DNA of 64,000 nucleotides from Sanderia malayensis (taxonomy: Eukaryota > Cnidaria > Scyphozoa > Semaeostomeae > Pelagiidae). The stretch lies in contig RQOL01000828.1 in the NCBI GenBank assembly GCA_013076295.1, forward strand, positions 372,001-436,000, given 5' to 3'. Positions 11,481-22,317 of this stretch are shown here, piece by piece (within the stretch, counting starts at the first letter, position 1; each line of letters opens with the position of its first letter). Under the pieces are notes generated by a model that saw nothing but the letters and a program-made list of their open reading frames with translations, had not been told where the DNA came from and searched no databases. The translations under genes were made by a program, and so were the position numbers.

Positions 11481-12809
11481 CTAACAAAAAATTGGGGAAA
11501 ACCCTTCTAAAGAATTTCTTAAATTAAAGTTCTGGCCAAGTTGTGACATGGTTGAGGAAGCACTTGAACGAGTAGTCTCTTCTGCGGGGGTAGGAGCAGG
11601 GACAGACAAAACTTTATCACACTGAGTATAATAAAGCGCCATATCGGTGTTCCTCCAACCCACATGACGCGCGATACCGGACAATGGAACACCGAGCAAG
11701 GCCATAGTAACGGAGCAGCCACTACGGAAACTATGCACCGTTTCGCCTTCGAAGATAGATAGTTCCGACATGTATTTCTTCAGTCGATTTGCGACGGCTG
11801 ATCCGGTGAAAGCATCTGTTGTAATACGGCCTTGGCGGTCAGTGGTCCGAAATAAGAAGCCAGCACGCAGGTCGATGGACATGGCCGAGGCGAGAGAAAG
11901 GTACAGTTTGAAATTAGAGACCGGACAAGCTGAACATGCCGGCACACGTCGTATTGCGAACACGTTGCTGTGGTTGCCCCTGAGTGTCTTCCCGAACACT
12001 TGATTGAAAACGTAGCATTTGCCATCCTCAGCGACAAGGACGTCCGAAGCCTTTGTTCTCCCCAGGTCCGATGCCCGGTTGCCAGAGAAGAAATCGACGC
12101 AAAAGAAAGCTAAGTCCCGACACAACAGATAAAGTGTAGAAGGGTTTTGGCCTGACGGACGAATCAGCTGTCTTAAATGGTCGCAAACCAGGACCAGCTT
12201 GTCCAAAAACAGTGGTTTAGCCTGTGTAGGAGAGACCCTAGCAACGGTTTGGCTTTCGAGGACTAACGTGTGATATTCCTTTACCGAGTAATGAGAAGCG
12301 GGATTCCCAAGTTGCAGCTCATAATTCCAGCTTGTACCCCGTCCATGATTCTTGAAGATAGTACGCAACTTCCCAATGTAACTGTCAATCGTGCCGGCCG
12401 CGAGACCACGATAGCAACTGCAACCAGAGCTGTCACTCTGAGATTTACACGCGTCCGTATGGGTGATAGTTTTACCGAACTGATCCTTCCAAATGAGAAA
12501 ATCAATAACGTTCCGAGGCGTAGCGGTAGCAACTGTTTTCTTGGTAGGTAGCGACCAAAGAAAGGATTCCGAATCTTGCTGCAGCTTGCCTTTCTGCTTT
12601 TGATAAGGTTTTACTTGTTTATAGCGGGTGAGACTATCGAAGCGCGCCTGGATTGCGGAGTGGTCAGCCGAGATTTTAGACGACGACACGGCAGCTGAAG
12701 ATGCTGGTAGGCCACAATGCAGACAGAAATGAAAATCGAAGTCGTTCGTATAATTACAAGCATCACACCGAGCAGCCGGTTTCCATAGCCGTGGAATCTG
12801 AGCGCCAGT
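11481..12809 (-). CDS. Tyrosine recombinase with N-terminal zinc ribbon (Ngaro-type ORF)
   Basis: The enzyme that integrates the circular element copy by strand exchange instead of a DDE integrase. The open frame of 402 residues from 12689 extends upstream without a stop to a likely splice acceptor (TTGATTCTTAG, ending at 12810). The extension has a CxxC-x11-CxxC zinc ribbon (CDACNYTNDFDFHFCLHCG, about 12719-12775). Catalytic residues are visible: the first Arg in GNRASDL, HxxR in HSFRSG, His/Trp in ARHVGW, and the nucleophile Tyr in ALYYTQ. No start codon is obvious in the extension, so it is probably made from a spliced mRNA. It lies just after pol and appears intact. Confidence 0.88.
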   Translation of the reverse strand, partial: TGAQIPRLWKPAARCDACNYTNDFDFHFCLHCGLPASSAAVSSSKISADHSAIQARFDSLTRYKQVKPYQKQKGKLQQDSESFLWSLPTKKTVATATPRNVIDFLIWKDQFGKTITHTDACKSQSDSSGCSCYRGLAAGTIDSYIGKLRTIFKNHGRGTSWNYELQLGNPASHYSVKEYHTLVLESQTVARVSPTQAKPLFLDKLVLVCDHLRQLIRPSGQNPSTLYLLCRDLAFFCVDFFSGNRASDLGRTKASDVLVAEDGKCYVFNQVFGKTLRGNHSNVFAIRRVPACSACPVSNFKLYLSLASAMSIDLRAGFLFRTTDRQGRITTDAFTGSAVANRLKKYMSELSIFEGETVHSFRSGCSVTMALLGVPLSGIARHVGWRNTDMALYYTQCDKVLSVPAPTPAEETTRSSASSTMSQLGQNFNLRNSLEGFSPIFC

Positions 12810-12816
12810 CTAAGAA

Positions 12817-14937
12817 TCAAAACAAGAGTTTACAAGCATAAAGATCCCAACACAGTGGCTTTTCGTGCCAGCCGACTTTCTTATCCGGGAGAAATAGAAG
12901 AATGCCTGACTGATCTTTAGCTCCTATCTTGAGGTGAGCTACCGACAGTGACCTTAGCACCGGCCACCAATACTTTCTAGGTGACAGGTCGGGGATTACC
13001 ATGGTCACTAAACATCCAGAACCTTTGAGGAAGCGCAGCAATGCGCCTATCAGGACAAATGGTGGAAACACGTAATAGGTTTCGGAAGGATCAAGGGCCT
13101 GTGCGAAAATGTTGAGACCCTCGGCACTTGGACATGGTACTGGAGAAAAGAACTTTAAAGCACGTCCTGAGCGGTCATGACGCACGTTTGAAGGTATGGC
13201 CATAAGATCAAAGGTATGTGGGCCGAAGACGCTATCCACCTGTCTCCATGTGGCGTCAGAGAGACAGCAGTCTATATCCGAACGGAATCGCGAAGGTGTA
13301 TCTGCTGCCTGAGCCTGCGAAGGAACGTAATGCAGCTCCCAAGTCGTGTTGAGCTGCATGGTTAATTCAAAAAGATTTTTTATCTCCATATTCAGTGAAA
13401 AGTTCTTTCCGCCTTCATTATTCCAAAACTGGAGGAGGTTGGTGCTGTCAATGTAGGCGTCGACGTGGGCATTAAAGATTTTGCTGGAAAAAGTGGAGAG
13501 TGTATTGTAGAGAGCTTTCGCCTCCCTCACCGCAATGGGAGTGTGGATATCGTGTTCTGACCAATAATCGCGTGTTGTCTGATCACCGGACGGTAAGTGA
13601 AGGATACCACCCCAACCAGAATTTGAGGCGTCGGAGTGCAACGTAATTACGATGTGTTTTTCTGACCTCCAGGAAAGCGAACCCTTCCACGTGTCAAGGA
13701 ACCGCCAGTATTGAAGTTCTTCCCTGAGGTTTGCTGCCACCGAAACTGGTTTAGACGCTTTGATCCCTTCGCTTATAGCGGCATTCACTTCCTGGATGTA
13801 TAACCGCGCGGCAGGAACTTCCAAGGCAAAAGAAATGGCTTTTCCAGCAAACCGTTGCAATGTCTTTACGGAAACCTTTTTTGAATCCAAAATAGACTCT
13901 CTTAAGGTGGCAAACTTTTGGACCTTGTCTTGTGGGAGCGAGAAACATTGCGATGTGGAGTCCGAGATAAATCCGAGGAACAAGATTTGTTGTGTAGGCA
14001 TGAAGACTGATTTTTTAATTCCAATAAAATACCCGCAATTGATTAATACTAACGAAGTTACAAAGATAGCAGCCTCGGCCAGCTCAAAATTTGACCAGTT
14101 TTTCGCAGCTGATGCCGGTAAACGAAGTTGGCCGACGTGTCGATCGTCAATGTATTGCGTAACCGGAACACCCTGTGTTCTGATGAAATGAGAAGCAGCG
14201 AGGCCGGTAGACTGGTATATATAAGCACTCGGGCTCCAACCAAAAGGAAGCGTGTTATAAACAAAATAATAACCCTTCCAATAAACGCCGAAAAATTGTC
14301 GATTGTCTGGTGTTAGTCGTATGTGGTCATACCCCGATTTGTCATCCAATTTAGTTTGGTAATGGATTGGCTCTACGTAGCGGGGCAGATCGGTAACAAA
14401 GTCGAGGTGAGTTTTCGGAAATTTCATCCATAGATTTAAGAACCGTTCGTCATGGCATAAACGCGGCTTTGTTGGCTCTACTGTGAGAGGCATAACCAAA
14501 TGTGGAGGGGTGCAGTCGCCCTCTTTTCCCCAGATTGAGAGAGAGCCATTGCGCACCCTTTCAAGGAGTGGTGCGGAGATAAAATCTTCGAAGGCGTCGC
14601 AGGACTTGCTATTAGAGAACATGGCTTTAGGCGGGAGTTTTGAGTTGTAGTATTTCCCCTTGAAAGAGCCACGAAATCGGGAAAAGAAATCGTGAACGGA
14701 GACACCATCGGAAATGTATCGCAAAATTTCGTCGCGATGCTTATAGCCGCTTGTAATAAAATCCCAGGTCGCAAAATGGTTTGTAAGATTTCCTGCGACG
14801 AATGTCTCTGGATCCGGAAATATAACATTACGTGCCGAAACTTTGAGGCGTCCGTGGCGAACATCCGTTAAAACATTTAAAGAATACTGAGTGGCTGGAT
14901 CAGAGGGTTTTCCTTCCCAATCGCACCATTGTTCCAT
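12817..14937 (-). CDS. Ngaro/DIRS-order pol: reverse transcriptase and RNase H
   Basis: 706 residues, uninterrupted. The reverse transcriptase (about residues 130-330) has KPRLCHDERFLN, LDDKSGYDHIRLT, LPFGWSPSAYIYQ and the catalytic box YIDD. The RNase H domain (about 440-560) shows HSDASNSGWGG, the Glu in REAKALYNTL, YIDSTNLLQFW and PSQAQAADTPSR, so the acidic residues are present. The C-terminal region (about 570-706: FDLMAIPSNVRHDRS, VFPPFVLIGALL) matches the extra domain after RNase H in DIRS-order elements, sometimes compared with a degenerate adenine methyltransferase. The start is the first Met of the open frame; a splice acceptor upstream (CTTTGTCTAG) could extend it. Confidence 0.92.
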   Translation of the reverse strand: MEQWCDWEGKPSDPATQYSLNVLTDVRHGRLKVSARNVIFPDPETFVAGNLTNHFATWDFITSGYKHRDEILRYISDGVSVHDFFSRFRGSFKGKYYNSKLPPKAMFSNSKSCDAFEDFISAPLLERVRNGSLSIWGKEGDCTPPHLVMPLTVEPTKPRLCHDERFLNLWMKFPKTHLDFVTDLPRYVEPIHYQTKLDDKSGYDHIRLTPDNRQFFGVYWKGYYFVYNTLPFGWSPSAYIYQSTGLAASHFIRTQGVPVTQYIDDRHVGQLRLPASAAKNWSNFELAEAAIFVTSLVLINCGYFIGIKKSVFMPTQQILFLGFISDSTSQCFSLPQDKVQKFATLRESILDSKKVSVKTLQRFAGKAISFALEVPAARLYIQEVNAAISEGIKASKPVSVAANLREELQYWRFLDTWKGSLSWRSEKHIVITLHSDASNSGWGGILHLPSGDQTTRDYWSEHDIHTPIAVREAKALYNTLSTFSSKIFNAHVDAYIDSTNLLQFWNNEGGKNFSLNMEIKNLFELTMQLNTTWELHYVPSQAQAADTPSRFRSDIDCCLSDATWRQVDSVFGPHTFDLMAIPSNVRHDRSGRALKFFSPVPCPSAEGLNIFAQALDPSETYYVFPPFVLIGALLRFLKGSGCLVTMVIPDLSPRKYWWPVLRSLSVAHLKIGAKDQSGILLFLPDKKVGWHEKPLCWDLYACKLLF

Positions 14938-15432
14938 TCTAGGAGCAGGTTGAGATACAAGACGTTTAATGCTTGCATGAAACGACGTATGTTGTCTTGG
15001 AGACTAGACAAAGGAAGAGAACAGACTTGGTAAGACAGTTGTGACAGAAGGAGGGAAAATAGAAAACCCTCAAACCCAGCCACCCAGACCGACAGCCAGA
15101 GGCCGCGTATTAGAGCCCTTAGTTAGGCCCCCGAGTGACTGAGCAAGAGGAAAGGCAAAGTAAGATGCGGAAAGCAGAAGTTTGAGTGCAGAGAACTTTT
15201 CTTTGACGTTATTTAAAACGTTAGATAATGAAACAGAAAGACTAACGCGGACACGAGAAAAATACGACAAAAAGCTTTGTGTAAAGAACGTTAATTATGT
15301 GAAACAACACAATGAAAACTCTTTAGAGGTCACTGTCAATTAATACAAAAATTAGAGAAAAAACTCAAGAGCAAGTTGTTCATAGACATAGCAGAGTTCA
15401 CAACAAATATCAACGATGGTTCGCCCCCAAAA
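14938..15432 (-). other. Ngaro-type element, gag-pol intergenic stretch
   Basis: About 0.5 kb between the gag stop (15433) and the pol start (14937), without a convincing coding frame. It contains candidate splice signals on the element strand, including a pyrimidine-rich acceptor ending CTTTGTCTAG near 15010, so pol may be made from a spliced RNA. No tandem repeats seen. Confidence 0.5.
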
Positions 15433-15634
15433 TTATGGATTCTTTGTAAATCTTGGCGAACGAGAACGTGGACCACTTTGCTCGTTCATACGCTTAAAGC
15501 ATCTAGCGTAAGAGTGATTAGTGGCGAAGCAATAGGAACAGTGACGTCTACGCAAAGGGCGAGGTTGATGATACGGGTGGTAAGAGTAAGGAGAGCGGGG
15601 GGTTGCCCTGTAAAAGAACCAGTGGGGGGAGGAG

Positions 15635-16005
15635 TGTTGGGAATCCTCAACAGCGGCGGCGCGCGCACAAGAACATGGGCATGGTTGTTGCAGATGACTC
15701 ATGTATGAGCCAAATCGCCTATTTTTACTTTATTACTTGATTTGTGACATTTTTTCACTCTTAGTAATTTTAGAATAAAATCTTCCTTTTTCCTGTTTTT
15801 ATAATTTGATTGGTTGATTTCATATGTACACGTCAAAGGATACAATCATATATTGCTGTATTAGATTAGATTTGTTCAGTTGTATTGAAGTTGTTTTGGA
15901 GTTGCGTTGAAAAATTATGAGAAAACGATAAACACTGCGTACTTCTTTGTGTGGTTCCTTAACCCATAGTAAAAGAAACAGAGAGTTGGATTGCGATCCA
16001 CAACA
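15635..16005 (+). repeat. BEL-2 5' LTR
   Basis: 371 bp, TGTTGGG...CAACA. Preceded by the AGGAG duplication. Confidence 0.96.
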
Positions 16006-16007
16006 CA

Positions 16008-16026
16008 TGGTCCACCGAGCCGGATA
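16008..16026 (+). promoter_or_regulatory. BEL-2 primer binding site
   Basis: TGGTCCACCGAGCCGGATA two bases after the 5' LTR, identical to that of BEL-1 although the two LTR sequences are unrelated by eye. Confidence 0.8.
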
Positions 16027-16028
16027 CT

Positions 16029-17555
16029 ATGAGTCGAGAAACCGAAGACATCGACCTTTTGAGAAAAAGAAGAAGCATCTTTCGTCGAATCACGACAAGG
16101 ATTCTGAATAAAGTCGAGGCAATAAAAGATGACGAAGAAGAAGTCGATGTGCGGGAGGCAAAGAAGATCGAAATCCAGTTGAAAGAGAAGCAAGCTCAAC
16201 TGAAAGAAGTAGACGCAAGAATATTGGATTACTTGTTGGCAAATGAGAGCGAAGAAACTTGTGAAAGAGAACTAGAAGAAGCCAATGAGTACGGTGAGAG
16301 GATTACAAAATCTTTAATTTTGATAGAGGAAGACTTAGAACAGGTAGAGGAACGTGCGTCAGTTAGCTCTGCCGGATCTAGGATATCTCGATCAAGCGCT
16401 GGGTCAATAAAATCACCAAATGAGTATAGCAAGAAAAAGAGTGCACGAGTGAAGTTGCCTCAGCTAGAAATTAAGAAATACTCGGGGAAGGCACACGAAT
16501 TTCAAGAGTTTTGGGACAGTTATTCGAGCGCGATTCATGAGAACGATGAGTTAGCAGACGTCGACAAACTGAAATATCTGAAAGGCTTGTTAGAAGAGCC
16601 GGCGCGTTCAGTGATTGGGGGATTGCCCATGACAGAAGCCAACTACGTCATTGCGGTTGACCTGCTCAGGAAGAGGTTCGCCAAGCCCGCGATGATTCAG
16701 CATGCGCATATTAACCAGCTGATCAACTTGGCCCCCGTCTTCAACGAAGATGACGTCAGAAGACTCAGAAGCTTCCGGGATCAGATCGAGGCTCATTTCC
16801 GTGGATTGCAAGCCATGTGTGTTGATCAAATGACGTATTCGCGAATTGTTGTTCCTGTTTTGGTGGAAAAGTTGCCTAAGACCCTTCGGTTCAGTATGGT
16901 TAGGGCAGTGGGGAAAACGGCATTGGAATGGTCCGTTGAAGAGTTTCTGAACGCCATCGATTTGGAATTAGAAGTACGAGAATGCTTCAATTCACCATTG
17001 AAAAGCGACCACTTTGCTGTGGCGACCAACGGAACGAGGAGGCCTAAAATGTCTGGTGGTGGTTCGGCAAGTGCCCTTTACGCATCTGCTGGCCAAGAGA
17101 AGAAGAAGAAATGTGTTTACTGTGAAGAAGAACATCGTCCTGAAGAGTGCCAGAAGCACAAAGACCCAGATGAGAGAAAAGGTTTGCTTAGAAAGGGTTT
17201 TAAATGTTTTATTTGCCTAAGAGGGGGGCATAGAGCTTTTGAATGTTTGACTAAATACAAATGCACGGTTTGTAAGGCGAAGCATCATGTGTCAATTTGC
17301 AACAACAGCCCTGCAGCACCGCTAGCTAGCCAGCAGCCAACTAGTACCAGTAAGTTGCAGTCGCAGCAACAGCAGCAGGCCAATGCATTAGACCCCAGCG
17401 CCCCCACTTGGGTGGGTAGTACGTGCTCAGGGAATGAGGTGGCCTTACAGACAGCCTTGGCATATGTGGATGACCAAAGAGAGCAGAAAGTGAGAGTGTT
17501 GTTTGATTCTGGAAGTCAGAGGTCATTCATTTCTGCCAAAGCTGTCAAACCTTAG
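16029..17555 (+). pseudogene. BEL-2 gag and start of protease
   Basis: 508 residues from ATG at 16029. The charged N-terminus (RKRRSIFRRITTRILNKVE, glutamate-rich) is probably a coiled coil. Then come the gag core (EFWDSYSS, LEEPARSVIGG, LINLAPVFNEDD), zinc knuckles (CVYCEEEHRPEEC, CFICLRGGHRAFEC, CTVCKAKHHVSIC), a glutamine-rich linker and the retropepsin start with VLFDSG (DSG catalytic triad). The frame stops at 17555 after AKAV, where loss of one A in an A-run looks responsible; the protein continues at 17558 in another frame. Confidence 0.92.
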
Positions 17556-17557
17556 GG

Positions 17558-18040
17558 TTGCGGCCTGTGAGAAGAGAGAACTTAGAGATCAATGCATTTG
17601 GGAGCAGAATGCCGGATGACAGAGAACGAGGTGTGATAGAATTAGCTTTAAATTCCTTAGATGGAAATAAAATGATTAACATTTCCTGTTTTGTTGTTGA
17701 AAACGTAGCTGACATCTCTAACATTCACATAGAATATGTGAAGAAACTTTACCCTCATTTGCAAACGATATGGTTCTCAGATGTTTCTAGGTCTACCGAG
17801 AAGCTAAGCATTCAGATTTTGGTTGGAGCAGACTACATGTGGGAGTTCTTAGAAGGAGAAGAAAGACGAGGGGGGCCTCATGAACCTGTGGCAACAAAAA
17901 CGGCCCTTGGATGGGTTTTATCAGGACCACTAAAGGGTAAGAGATTAACCTTTCATCTTCGGTCAACTGTATTTCTGTCAGTACAAGAAGTGAGTTTATT
18001 GACAGGCAGGTGCACAAGCTGTGGGACCTGGATAGTATAG
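17558..18040 (+). pseudogene. BEL-2 protease C-terminal part and linker
   Basis: Continuation of the protease region in a shifted frame, with the BEL/Pao motifs ILVGADYMWEFLEGE and GGPHEPVATKTALGWVLSGPL, which precede the reverse transcriptase. It corresponds to the ILVGSDFLWEFQEGT block of BEL-1. It ends by frameshift near 17950-18010. Confidence 0.88.
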
Positions 18041-18999
18041 GCATTAGGCCAGTAGATGAGGCTCAGGAGTTGTTGGTAGACAACATAAGGTTCACAGGGA
18101 GTAGATATTCAGTAGGGTTGCCATGGAAAGCTGGCCATGGTCCCTTGCCTTTGAACTACAACAATTCGCTGGCAAGGTTGAAGAACCAAATAAAAAAGCT
18201 CAGACAGGACCCACAAACCTTTCAGAAGTACAATGAGATAATAGAGGAGCAGGTAGAACAAGGAATTATATCCAGAGTTCTAGACATGGATAAGGCAGAC
18301 AAGGTATCCTATCTTCCCCACGCAGCGGTAGTTAGAGAGGATTCAGAAACCACCAAGGTCAGAATTGTTTATGATGCTTCATGCAAGGATAAGGTGACAA
18401 AGATCTCATTAAATGACTGTCTTCATGTTGGTCCATCACTGACACCCCTGATATTTGATATACTGCTAAGGTTTCGGGGTATGAGAGTAGGCTTAGTTGG
18501 AGACATTGCAAAGGCATTCTTAAACATTGAAGTCAACCCAGAAGATAGAGATTGCTTGCGATTTTTTTGGGTTGATGACATAACTGTAGAAGACCCAGAG
18601 ATTGTTGTTTATAAGTTTAATCGGGTTGTGTTTGGGGTGAACAGTTCACCATTTTTGCTGAATGCTGTTCTTCGTCACCATCTGCAAACTTTTGATGAAG
18701 TAGATCCAGACTTTGTTGCTCTTTTGTCCAAGTCATTTTATGTAGACGATTTGGTAGCCGGGGCCAACAACAAGGAAGCAGCCTTTCAGCTATTCAATAA
18801 GGCAAGGGATAGGTTACAGCAAGGAGGGTTCCAATTGAGAAAGTGGAAGACAAATGATGAAAGCTTGAGGGAAAGAATTTTGCGAGTTGAAGGGAAGTCT
18901 GATGGTGAGATGTTGCAAGGGCAAGGTGATGAATCTTATGCTAAGGAGACTTTGGGGCAAGGGAAGAAGGTGGAGGAGAGGCTAAGGTACTTGGTATAG
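18010..18999 (+). pseudogene. BEL-2 reverse transcriptase
   Basis: 329 residues with KVRIVYDAS, LNDCLHVGPSLTPLIFDIL, LVGDIAKAFLNI (catalytic Asp), FNRVVFGVNSSPFLLNAVL and the YVDD box in KSFYVDDLVAG. It ends at a one-base frameshift near 18990. The catalytic residues are intact. A second frameshift follows near 19112 in the connection region (LFDP then a stop). Confidence 0.93.
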
Positions 19000-19138
19000 G
19001 TTGGGCATATGAAGAAGATTTGTTGAAATTTGACCTCTTAAAACTGGGAAAGGCCATGAATGACCCAACTAAAAGGGGCATATTGAGTACATTGGCTATG
19101 TTGTTTGACCCCTAGGATTAATCAGCCCCATTGGAGTT

Positions 19139-19796
19139 TTGGCAAAGATAATTTTCCAGGAACTGTGTGTAGGCAAGTTAGGCTGGGATGACCCTATTCC
19201 TGAGGACAAAGCCAACAGATGGAGAGAGTGGATGAAGAACTTGGATGAGATAAAGCAAATATCTGTTCCAAGATGTGTTTTTAATGAGAATGAGGGAACA
19301 GTCCTGAGTTGTGATTTGCATGGATTCGGAGATGCTAGCAAGAAGGCCTATTGTGCAGTGATATATCTTGTGTATAGGACTACAAGGAATTTTCTCTAAA
19401 CTTCTCTGTGCCAAGACTAGAGTGGCTCCAATTAAGGACTTGAGTATACCCCGACTCGAGCTATTATCGGCAAGAATTCTTGTTGTCCTGATGAAGAATG
19501 TTATGAGTGCCTTAACAGCTCAGGTGAGAATTGAGAGAGTAAAATATTGGCTGGACAGCAAAACAGCACTCTATTGGATAAATAACCAGGGGGAATGGAA
19601 GCAATGGGTTCAATTTAGAGTTGCTGAAATATTGAAACTGTCAAGCAAAGGAGAATGGGGGCATGTAGGTGGGACAGAAAACCCTGCGGACATTGGCTCT
19701 AGAGGTGTTATGGCATCATCCCTAAGCAATAGTCAGCTCTGGTGGGAAGGTCCTGTATGGTTGAGAGGGGATGAAGGTCAATGGCCCAAGGATTAG
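19139..19796 (+). pseudogene. BEL-2 connection and RNase H region
   Basis: Two overlapping frames (19139-19399 and 19368-19796) joined by a one-base shift near 19385. Together they give the connection domain (IIFQELCVGKLGWDDPIPE), DLHGFGDASKKAYCAV, and the RNase H motifs IPRLELLSARILVVL, WLDSKTALYWINN and GGTENPADIGSRG. Confidence 0.9.
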
Positions 19797-20550
19797 TGCT
19801 GTCAGACTCAAAAGAGGTAGGGGATGAAAGAAAGAAGGCAGTCACAATGACCATAGTAGCAGAAGAGAGTAAGGGTGTAGGTCAGGTTGTCAACATAGAG
19901 AGATTCAGTACTGCTGAGAGATTACTGAGAGTTACTTCATGGGTCTTGAGATTTCTGCACAATTTAAAGCAGAAAGTCCGAAAAGAAGAACCGAGGTCAG
20001 GGTGTCTCAAAGCAGAAGAGATGATAATGGCAGAGAAGATGTGGATAAAGGATGCACAAGAGTTGTTAAGAAGGAGTGTAGACTATGAGAAAATGCGAGT
20101 ACAGCTAGGTGTGATTGAAAGTGAGGGAGTGCTTGTATGCAAGGGAAGATTAGAGAACTCTGATCTTGAAATGACTCTAGATACCCAATCATTTTGCCAA
20201 AGGAACACAGATTAACAGAATTGATTGTGCTTGATTGCCATGAAAGGGTTCACCACTCTAAGGTTAGGGCGACTTTAGCAGAGATCAGATCCAGATTCTG
20301 GATCACGAGGGGAAGACAGTATGTCAAAAAGATTATAAGACCGTGTTTTCGTTGTAAGTTGATGGAAGGGAAAGCGTTCAACAACCCTGCAACGGCGGCG
20401 TTGCCAGGATTCAGAGTGAGAGAAGCTCCTCCGTTCAGCAGCACAGGGGTAGATTTTGCAGGTCCATTGCTTGTGAAAGGAGATAAGGGTGAGATGGTGA
20501 AGGCGTACATTGCATTGTTCACATGTTGCGTTACAAGAGCTGTTCACTAG
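19781..20550 (+). pseudogene. BEL-2 RNase H-integrase linker and integrase N-terminus
   Basis: Two frames (19781-20215 and 20194-20550) separated by a one-base shift near 20190. The second has the integrase zinc-binding region (CHERVHHSKVRATLAEIRSR, CFRCKLMEGKAF) and the first catalytic Asp in GVDFAGPLLV. It stops after CVTRAVH by a one-base loss near 20548. Confidence 0.9.
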
Positions 20551-21473
20551 AGTTGGTCATGAATCTTACGGCGTCCACTTTCTTGAATAGTCTGCGTCGG
20601 TTTTGCGCTAGAAGAGGAACACCTGGACTTATTGTCTCGGACAATGCTAAGACATTCAAGTCAGCTGAAAAGGTTTTGCGCAAAGTAGTTAGTGATGGTA
20701 GAGTAGAGAATTTCTTGAGAGCCAGGCGCATAACGTGGAGGTTTAACTTAGAACGCACACCGTGGTGGGGCGGATTTTTTGAGAGAATGGTTGGAAATGT
20801 AAAAAGGAGTTTGAAGAAAGTCTTGGGCAATGCGAGAGTATCAGCAGATGAGATGAACACTGTGTTGGCTGAAGTGGAGGGAATCCTTAACTCTAGACCA
20901 CTGACTTATTACAACGAGGAGCTAGAGGGTCAGGTGCTCACACCTTCACATCTGTTAGTCGGTAGACGAGTATCGCCCTTATCAGATAGCGTTAGCCAAG
21001 ACATAGAACTTGATGAAGAGGAAGTTGAGGATTGTAATCTCTCGAAACGTTTTCTGTATTTGACGAAGAAACTTAGACATTTCTGGAACAGGTGGCATAA
21101 GGAATATTTGACGAGTTTACGAGAGACACACAGGTTGAGAAAGAACAAGCCGAACGAGGTCAAGCAAGGAGATCTTGTACTGGTACAAGAAGATAATGCC
21201 AAGAGAAATACATGGAAGGTAGGTATCATAGAAGACTTGGTAAAGGGAAAAGACGGAGAAATCAGAGGAGCAAAGGTAAGAAAGGTATCAAAAGGTAAGG
21301 TGGAGGTTCTGAGTAGACCACTACAAAAACTATTTCCGTTAGAAGAAGGAAAACCAGAGAGAGTCATGGAAAGAATGAATGACGAGAACGTGAGAGAAGA
21401 GAGAGTGCGAGAGACGAGAGGAAAGAGGATGAAAGCACAGGGTGGAAACGACCTCGCAGAGCAGCAGCCTTAG
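20523..21473 (+). pseudogene. BEL-2 integrase core and C-terminus
   Basis: 316 residues holding the second catalytic Asp (VSDNAKTF) and the catalytic Glu (GGFFERMVGN), followed by LNSRPLTYY, LTPSHLLVGRR, HFWNRWHKEYL and a C-terminal barrel-like segment (QGDLVLVQEDN). It is out of frame with the first Asp upstream. The polypurine tract follows 3' of the stop. Confidence 0.92.
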
Positions 21474-21530
21474 ATGCGCGGTTGAGGACCCAGCTTATGC
21501 TCGAACCTTGATGGTTCAAGGAGGAGGGTG

Positions 21531-21903
21531 TGTTGGGAATCCTCAACAGCGGCGGCGCGCGCACAAGAACATGGGCATGGTTGTTACAGATGACTCATGT
21601 ATGAGCCAAATCGCCTATTTTTACTTTATTACTTGATTTTGTGACATTTTTTCACTCTTAGTAATTTTAGAATAAAATCTTCCTTTTTCCTGTTTTTTAT
21701 AATTTGATTGGTTGATTTCATATGTACACGTCAAAGGATACAATCATATATTGCTGTATTAGATTAGATTTGTTCAGTTGTATTGAAGTTGTTTTGGAGT
21801 TGCGTTGAAAAATTATGAGAAAACGATAAACACTGCGTACTTCTTTGTGTGGTTCCTTAACCCATAGTAAAAGAAACAGAGAGTTGGATTGCGATCCACA
21901 ACA
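21531..21903 (+). repeat. BEL-2 3' LTR
   Basis: 373 bp, nearly identical to the 5' LTR. Preceded by a polypurine tract AAGGAGGAGGG and followed by AGGAG at 21904-21908. Confidence 0.96.
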
Positions 21904-22317
21904 AGGAGCATAAGATGGACACCCGCTTTGCAAACTAAGATAAGGAGGGGGGTTAATGTTAGAATGGCCGGGATTGTTAAAATTCTTATCAACCTTTCCT
22001 ATTGCCTCGACCACTTTCTCATAGTCTTTGTCACCAAAGAGCGCCAGAACGTAATTCCGGAACTGTTCGACCGGATGGCCAATCTTTTCTGAAAGTTTGG
22101 CGTGTACGGCGGTGAAATAGTCTGCCTTCTTGTGCTGACGTTCCCTGGATACGATTTTTAGACGTTCAGCTTTTTCCAGGGCCATGTATTTATCAAAATC
22201 TGGAGAATGTCGTAGGGCATATTGCACAATTTCTTTTGTGATATTTTCCACCGATGGCTGACGCAAACTCTCGAGCGCTTCCAAGCGCTTTAACAGGCCA
22301 TCAACATTGTTTTGAGG

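Larger units (their letters stand above)
15635..21903 (+). mobile_element. BEL/Pao LTR retrotransposon BEL-2 (young, frameshifted)
   Basis: A 6.27-kb plus-strand element with LTRs of 371 and 373 bp that differ by one substitution and two homopolymer indels by eye. It has a 5-bp duplication AGGAG (15630-15634 and 21904-21908), a primer binding site and a polypurine tract. All BEL/Pao domains are present in order. Coding capacity is broken by about eight single-base frameshifts, nearly all apparent one-base losses. It is inserted in the gag of the Ngaro-type element, in the opposite orientation. Confidence 0.96.

Noticed and set aside
15376..15708. Plus-strand frame of 110 residues before BEL-2
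   Set aside because: It overlaps the antisense zinc-knuckle coding of the Ngaro-type gag and the BEL-2 LTR; no motif.
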